This document shows, one piece after another, positions 59,493-64,000 of a stretch of 64,000 nucleotides of DNA (positions within the stretch are counted from its first letter, which is position 1; each line of letters starts with the position of its first letter). This stretch comes from Pragia fontium DSM 5563 = ATCC 49100 (GTDB lineage Bacteria; Pseudomonadota; Gammaproteobacteria; Enterobacterales; Enterobacteriaceae). Where the stretch lies: assembly GCF_900112475.1 (NCBI RefSeq), contig NZ_FOLW01000009.1:62001-126000 (forward strand). The letters run 5' to 3'. Position numbers and translations under genes: made by a program. The notes under the pieces are model-generated. The model saw only the letters and a program-made list of their open reading frames with translations. It was not told where the DNA came from and searched no databases.

Positions 59493-59586
59493 AGGGGTAC
59501 TCCATTCGGTTTATCATCTCTACCGCTCGGCAGATATATGATATGTCCGTGTTAATAAGGTACGTGTGTTGAGCGTGGTATTTAGC

Positions 59587-60573
59587 TTATAACGCAACGC
59601 ATTTACCGCTTTTCATTGATTCCAGTGCCTTATCTGCCAGATAAAGCGCGCGTTCACCGTCGATGCCGGAGCATTCTGGACTCGCTCGCCCAGCCAGAAC
59701 ATCAATAAAGTGTTGCCACTCTGCCGCATAAGCTGCGCTATAGCGTTGGAGGAAGAAGTGTTCTGGTTTTGCCGCAGTACAGCCGGTCTGATCCCACTGT
59801 TCTACGCTGTTCTCTTTAATATTGGTGGCGGTCAGAACGCCTTTTTCACCATGAAGCTCAAGACGCTGGTCATAGCCATAGCCGGAACGTCGACTGTTCA
59901 CAATGGTGGCCATGGCGCCGGAAGGGAATTTGATGACGATAAATGCGGTATCAATATCGCCAGCCTGCCCAATGGCGGGATCGACCAGATTGCTGCCCTG
60001 CGCAAATATGGATTCCGGCTCTTCACCGATGATAAAACGCGCCATATCAAAGTCATGGATAGTCATATCGCGGAACATACCGCCGGAGACGCGGACATAC
60101 TCTGCCGGAGGAGGGGAAGGATCGCGGGAAATAATCAGCAGCGATTCGGCTTTGCCGATATTCCCGGCTTGTGCCAGCGTTTTGACCTGTCTGAATTGAG
60201 GGTCATAACGGCGATTAAAACCAATGAACAAGGGGACTTTTTGTTGTTCGACGACTTTCAAACAGTGACGAACTCGGTCGATATCCAGATGAACCGGCTT
60301 TTCACAGAAAATTGCTTTGTTATGTTTGGCGGCCAGTTCAATTAGATCGGCATGGGTATCCGTTGCTGACGCAATCAGTACCGCATGTACTTGTGGGTCG
60401 TTCATGGCTGATTCAACATCCTGAACCTTAGCCTGATATTTTTCTGCCAGCTCAGCAGCGGCACTCTGGTTTGGATCAATAACAGAGTAAATCCGGCTTT
60501 CTTTATGAGCGGCAATATTCACGGCATGAACCTGACCAATTCGCCCGGCGCCAAATAATGCAATGTTAAACAT
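59587..60573 (-). CDS. iolG: Inositol 2-dehydrogenase
   Basis: Oxidises myo-inositol to 2-keto-myo-inositol (scyllo-inosose) with NAD+, the first catabolic step. 328 residues, typical for IolG. Rossmann motif ALFGAGRIGQVHA, EKPVHLD with the catalytic Lys, FIGFNRRYDP, and the active-site GGMFRDMTIHDFDMARF with the conserved Asp and His. A GGA site precedes the ATG. It heads a run that continues into the symporter and signalling pair; iolD upstream has its own strong terminator. Confidence 0.94.
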   Translation of the reverse strand: MFNIALFGAGRIGQVHAVNIAAHKESRIYSVIDPNQSAAAELAEKYQAKVQDVESAMNDPQVHAVLIASATDTHADLIELAAKHNKAIFCEKPVHLDIDRVRHCLKVVEQQKVPLFIGFNRRYDPQFRQVKTLAQAGNIGKAESLLIISRDPSPPPAEYVRVSGGMFRDMTIHDFDMARFIIGEEPESIFAQGSNLVDPAIGQAGDIDTAFIVIKFPSGAMATIVNSRRSGYGYDQRLELHGEKGVLTATNIKENSVEQWDQTGCTAAKPEHFFLQRYSAAYAAEWQHFIDVLAGRASPECSGIDGERALYLADKALESMKSGKCVAL

Positions 60574-60949
60574 AAATATTCCTCGATATACCAGTATCCT
60601 ATAAAAATTGTTATCAAACCGTGAGTTAGAGAAAACTCCCTTTCTCTTTGGCCTGACCCCCGTCGCATTTTTACGACGTTTTCTTTTCGCGTGTTATCCA
60701 CCGAATTCATAGCTCTTAATAAAACATTTATTTCAATAAAGTTAAAAATGAAAGTTATGTTTTTGTAGCTTGGTTAACATTTTCATAAGAAAACGAGATG
60801 AAAATGATAATGGCATCACGAAAATTCGCGCGTGCCTGCCGTTTTTTAGTAGGCTGGTACTGAGTTTGTGGTTAAAAAACTAGGGGTTTTAATAAAAGCG
60901 AGAGGGTTACATTGTATGAAATGTTTGTTTCGATTTGTTCGGCGGCGGA
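60574..60949 (-). promoter_or_regulatory. iolG promoter region with inverted repeats
   Basis: No gene is seen. CATTTTCAT (60778-60786) and ATGAAAATG (60798-60806) form a perfect 9-bp inverted repeat with an 11-base spacer. A looser TTTCA...TGAAA pair lies at about 60731-60753. Since iolD ends in a terminator just upstream, iolG must have a promoter here, and these dyads are candidate operators (for an IolR-type repressor, by inference). Confidence 0.45.
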
Positions 60950-60984
60950 TAAAAAAGCCCTTCAGGAGCGATCTCCTGAAGGGC
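60950..60984 (-). terminator. Terminator of iolD
   Basis: A perfect 12-bp stem, GCCCTTCAGGAG/CTCCTGAAGGGC, with a 4-base loop and, on the minus strand, TTTTTT immediately after. Confidence 0.92.
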
Positions 60985-61004
60985 GATTGATAGTGGCATA
61001 TGGC

Positions 61005-62939
61005 TTAGTATTGCCGAGCCTGAGTTTTGACCATCCGCTGAATTTCTTTAGCGGCCTGTTCAATTTCCGGTTTATCGGCGAGCTGAGCGGTGCCGGTTCG
61101 CCACCATGCGTCATAGCCATGGGTCATGGTTTTCGGCAAGACTTTAATATCAATCAATGCCGGTTCCGGACAGGCCTGAGCCGCTGCCAGCGCGGCTAAT
61201 AGCGAGTCTTTATCATTGGCTCGCCAGGCTTTACAGCCATAGCTTTCGGCATTTTTAGCAAAGTCTACCTTAACCAGCGGGCCGTTCATCAAACCGGTGC
61301 TGGGGTTTCGATGTCGATTCTCGGTACCAAAGCTGCCCATACCCTGACTCATTTGCAAATTATTGATACAGCCAAAGCCAGCATTATCAAACAGCAAAAT
61401 GATAACTTTAATGCCTTCCTGAACCGCGGTTTGTAGTTCGGAATGGAGCATCATATAGGCGCCATCACCCACCAAGCTATACACCGGCTGTTTTGGGCTG
61501 GCGAGCTTCGCACCAACTGCCGCTGCGACTTCGTAACCCATACAGGAGTAGCCATATTCCAGATGATAGGTATCAGGTTCTCGAGGGTTCCAAAGCCGTT
61601 GTAGATCGCCGGGAAGCGAGCCTGAGGCGCCGACAACAATGGCATTGCTTTCTAAATGCGCATCCAACAGGCCAAGGGCTTCGGTCTGAGTGAGATGGGT
61701 CTGTAGCGTGTGCCGATATTCATCAAGCTTATCGTCCAGATGACCTGAAATTTCCGGTACTAATCCTGGCGCATCACTGATAGCGAATAAACGCTGCCGT
61801 TCCTGATGCCAGTCGCGGCGGGCCTGTTCAATTTCAGTTTGCCACTGGCTACGATAAGATTGTGCAGCTAACCGCTGACTTAATGCCTGTAGCGCTGATT
61901 TGGCATCGGCCACCACCGGCACTGCATCTAATTTGCAGGCGTCAAACGGTGCAACGTTCAGCGTCAGAAATTCGACGTCCGGATGTTGGAATAACGATTT
62001 AGATGCCGTGGTAAAATCGGTGAAGCGGGTTCCTACGCCAATAATCAAATCGGCTTCTTTCGCCAGTTGATTGGCTGACAAGCAGCCGGTAACACCAATT
62101 CCACCGCAGTTTAATGGATGCTCAGCAATCACTGCGCTTTTTCCCGCCTGAGTTTCAGCAAACGGAATATTAAATTGCTCAGCAAACTGCCGGAAAGCCT
62201 CGTGGGCTTCAGAATAGCGTACGCCACCGCCGCAAATCAGTAACGGACGTTTTTTGCGGCTGATCAGATTGATGGCATCATCGAGCATCGCTTCGCTGGC
62301 CGGACGTCGTTCTATCCGATGTACCCGTTTGGCGAAAAAGCTCTCTGGAAAATCCCAGACTTCACCTTGTACATCCTGCGGTAAGCAGAGCGTAACGGCA
62401 CCGGTGTCTGCCGGATCGGTCAGCACGCGCATTGCGTTGATGGCCGCACTCATCAGTTGCTCCGGTCGGGTGATCCTATCCCAGTAGCGGCTAACCGGTT
62501 TAAAGCAGTCGTTGGTGCTGATAGAGCTGTCGTAGTATTGCTCCACCTGCTGTAAGACTGGGTCAGGTTGACGGCAGGCATAGACATCCCCCGGCAGTAA
62601 AAGCAGCGGGATGCGATTTGCGGTAGCCGTGGCTGCCGCAGTGATCATATTGGCGGCACCCGGGCCGACGGAAGAGGTCACAGCATAGATTTTTTTACGC
62701 TTGTGTTGCTTAGCAAAACCGATGGCAATATGTGCCATCCCTTGTTCATTACACCCTTGATGGACAATCAGGTGACCGGGATTTTGCTCCAGCGCCTGAC
62801 CAAGACCAACCACATTGCCATGGCCGAAAATGGTCATTACACCCTGTATAAAAGGCTGCTCTTTTCCGTCAACGCTCACATATTGCTGGTTAAGAAATGC
62901 AACCAGCGCCTGTGCTGTTGTCATTCGTTGAGTCATCAT
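61005..62939 (-). CDS. iolD: 3D-(3,5/4)-trihydroxycyclohexane-1,2-dione acylhydrolase
   Basis: Opens the ring of trihydroxycyclohexane-dione to 5-deoxy-glucuronate. 644 residues, a thiamine-diphosphate enzyme: N-terminal pyrimidine-binding domain with [18 protein letters not shown] and [13 protein letters not shown], central domain, and C-terminal pyrophosphate-binding domain with [20 protein letters not shown] and the GDG...NN metal motif. GGGAG lies 8 bases before the ATG at 62939. It follows iolA in the same direction and ends in a strong terminator, so iolA-iolD form one unit. Confidence 0.95.
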   Translation of the reverse strand: MMTQRMTTAQALVAFLNQQYVSVDGKEQPFIQGVMTIFGHGNVVGLGQALEQNPGHLIVHQGCNEQGMAHIAIGFAKQHKRKKIYAVTSSVGPGAANMITAAATATANRIPLLLLPGDVYACRQPDPVLQQVEQYYDSSISTNDCFKPVSRYWDRITRPEQLMSAAINAMRVLTDPADTGAVTLCLPQDVQGEVWDFPESFFAKRVHRIERRPASEAMLDDAINLISRKKRPLLICGGGVRYSEAHEAFRQFAEQFNIPFAETQAGKSAVIAEHPLNCGGIGVTGCLSANQLAKEADLIIGVGTRFTDFTTASKSLFQHPDVEFLTLNVAPFDACKLDAVPVVADAKSALQALSQRLAAQSYRSQWQTEIEQARRDWHQERQRLFAISDAPGLVPEISGHLDDKLDEYRHTLQTHLTQTEALGLLDAHLESNAIVVGASGSLPGDLQRLWNPREPDTYHLEYGYSCMGYEVAAAVGAKLASPKQPVYSLVGDGAYMMLHSELQTAVQEGIKVIILLFDNAGFGCINNLQMSQGMGSFGTENRHRNPSTGLMNGPLVKVDFAKNAESYGCKAWRANDKDSLLAALAAAQACPEPALIDIKVLPKTMTHGYDAWWRTGTAQLADKPEIEQAAKEIQRMVKTQARQY

Positions 62940-62960
62940 TACTACAACTCCCGTCTTCAG

Positions 62961-64000
62961 TTATTCAAGGGTTGGCATGACAAAACTGCTGGTGTGTTGC
63001 TCAAGGCGTACGCTTGCTGGCCAGCGGCTGGTGACGGTCTTCATACGAGTATAGAAACGTACTCCATCGCCACCGTGGACATTTAATGGACCAAAAATGG
63101 ACCGCTTCCAGCCGCCAAAACTATGGAATGCCATTGGCACCGGAATAGGAATATTAATGCCGATCATACCAGCCTGTACATCCTCGCTGAATTGGCGTGC
63201 GGTTTCACCATCGCGGGTAAAAATCGCGGTACCATTGCCATACTGATGCTGATTAATCAGATTTAGGGCAGTGTTATAGTCAGGCACTCTGACAATGGAT
63301 AACACTGGACCAAAGATCTCTTCCTGATAGATCGTCATATCTGGCGTAACGTTATCAAACAACGTTGGGCCAACAAAATAACCCTGCTCATGGCCTTTAA
63401 CCGTGTAGTGACGGCCATCAATTTTTAGGGCTGCGCCTTGCGCTACACCACTTTGGATATAGTCACAGATCTTGGCTTTATGCTGGGAGGATATCACCGG
63501 ACCCATATCGTTTTCTGGATTTTGTACCAGCCCCGGCCCTACACGCATGTTAGCGATATGCTGCTCCAGACGCTTAACCAGCTTGTCTGCATTATCATCA
63601 CCTACTGCTAAGACTACGGATAGCGCCATACAGCGTTCGCCGGCAGCGCCATATGCCGCGCCCATAATCGCGCTGGTCGCCATTTCCATATCGGCATCTG
63701 GCATCAAGATACAGTGGTTTTTGGCGCCGCCTAACGCCTGACAGCGTTTACCGTGTGTGGAAGCGGTTTGATAGATATATTCGGCGATAGGGGTGGAACC
63801 AACAAAACTCACGGCCTGCACCTGCGGGTGGGTTAACAGGACATCTACGGCTTCTTTATCACCGTTGATCACGTTAAACACGCCGTTTGGTAGTCCGGCT
63901 TCTTTGAGTAGGGCTGCCAGCTCAAGGGCTAGAGAGGGATCTTTTTCCGACGGTTTAAGTATAAACGTATTCCCGGTAGCCAAAGAAATTGGGAACATCC
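62961..64000 (-). CDS. iolA: CoA-acylating methylmalonate/malonate-semialdehyde dehydrogenase, C-terminal part (runs off window)
   Basis: Converts malonate semialdehyde to acetyl-CoA and CO2, the last step of inositol breakdown (also called MmsA). About 346 of roughly 500 residues are visible; the N-terminus lies beyond 64000. NAD-dependent aldehyde dehydrogenase features: KPSEKDPS, the cofactor motif SFVGSTPIAEYIY, the MmsA-type LGGAKNHCILMPDAD, and the catalytic Cys in GAAYGAAGERCMALS. The C-terminal GINIPIPVPMAFHSFGGWK is specific for MmsA. iolD starts 21 bases downstream. Confidence 0.94.
   Translation of the reverse strand, partial: MFPISLATGNTFILKPSEKDPSLALELAALLKEAGLPNGVFNVINGDKEAVDVLLTHPQVQAVSFVGSTPIAEYIYQTASTHGKRCQALGGAKNHCILMPDADMEMATSAIMGAAYGAAGERCMALSVVLAVGDDNADKLVKRLEQHIANMRVGPGLVQNPENDMGPVISSQHKAKICDYIQSGVAQGAALKIDGRHYTVKGHEQGYFVGPTLFDNVTPDMTIYQEEIFGPVLSIVRVPDYNTALNLINQHQYGNGTAIFTRDGETARQFSEDVQAGMIGINIPIPVPMAFHSFGGWKRSIFGPLNVHGGDGVRFYTRMKTVTSRWPASVRLEQHTSSFVMPTLE

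Noticed and set aside
32882-64000. Possible ops elements (RfaH targets), from GGCGGTAG strings such as in iolB near 50692
   Set aside because: The full GGCGGTAGnnT pattern with a following long operon is not met, and the strings are inside coding sequence.

Overview
The window is chromosomal DNA from a member of the Enterobacterales. Most proteins read as close relatives of E. coli K-12 proteins, and long runs keep the E. coli or Serratia/Yersinia gene order: dctA-yhjJ-kdgK-yhjD, gor-rlmJ-prlC-rsmJ, uspA-pitA-yhiN, rmuC-ubiE-ubiJ-ubiB-tatABCD-hemB-rfaH-(pepE)-ubiD-fre, and rhtB-pldB-yigL. The moderate G+C content and mixed synteny would fit a genus outside the E. coli/Salmonella group (for example the Budviciaceae: Limnobaculum, Budvicia, Pragia). 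That placement is a guess; I cannot search a database.

Layout. 1-16.6 kb is core metabolism and RNA/protein maintenance: the 3' end of dctA, an M16-like protein, kdgK with a KdgR operator, gor, rlmJ, prlC-rsmJ, gdhA, uspA, pitA, yhiN. 17.2-20.6 kb is a two-gene exporter (HlyD-type adaptor plus a C39-peptidase ABC transporter of the microcin/bacteriocin type) with no visible substrate gene. 20.6-23.5 kb holds ybiI, a clear RyhB small RNA under a near-consensus Fur box, and a pyruvate-sensor kinase btsS without its response regulator. 23.6-36.6 kb is DedA, rmuC (with a LexA box), the ubiquinone genes ubiE/J/B, the Tat system, tatD, a magnesium-type hemB, rfaH, pepE, ubiD and fre.

36.8-44.8 kb is accessory: a tyrosine phosphatase, an AT-rich gene-free stretch, then vgrG, a PAAR-Rhs effector with an AT-rich, cysteine-containing C-terminal toxin candidate, and a small lipoprotein that looks like the cognate immunity protein. 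44.8-49.6 kb returns to core genes (asd, rhtB, pldB, yigL, a VOC protein). 49.9-64 kb is a complete myo-inositol catabolic cluster on the minus strand (iolB, iolE, fused iolC-iolJ, two Gfo/Idh/MocA dehydrogenases, iolD and the start of iolA/mmsA) with a sodium:solute symporter. Embedded in it is a translationally coupled pair: a cNMP/CBS/DUF294 nucleotidyltransferase-like protein and a DnaQ-like exonuclease. Together the iol genes convert myo-inositol to dihydroxyacetone phosphate and acetyl-CoA.

Most worth following up: the DUF294-exonuclease pair inside the inositol operon, the Rhs C-terminus with its inner-membrane-type lipoprotein partner, the orphan C39 exporter, RyhB at a non-E. coli locus, and a GC-rich intergenic repeat family present in two copies.
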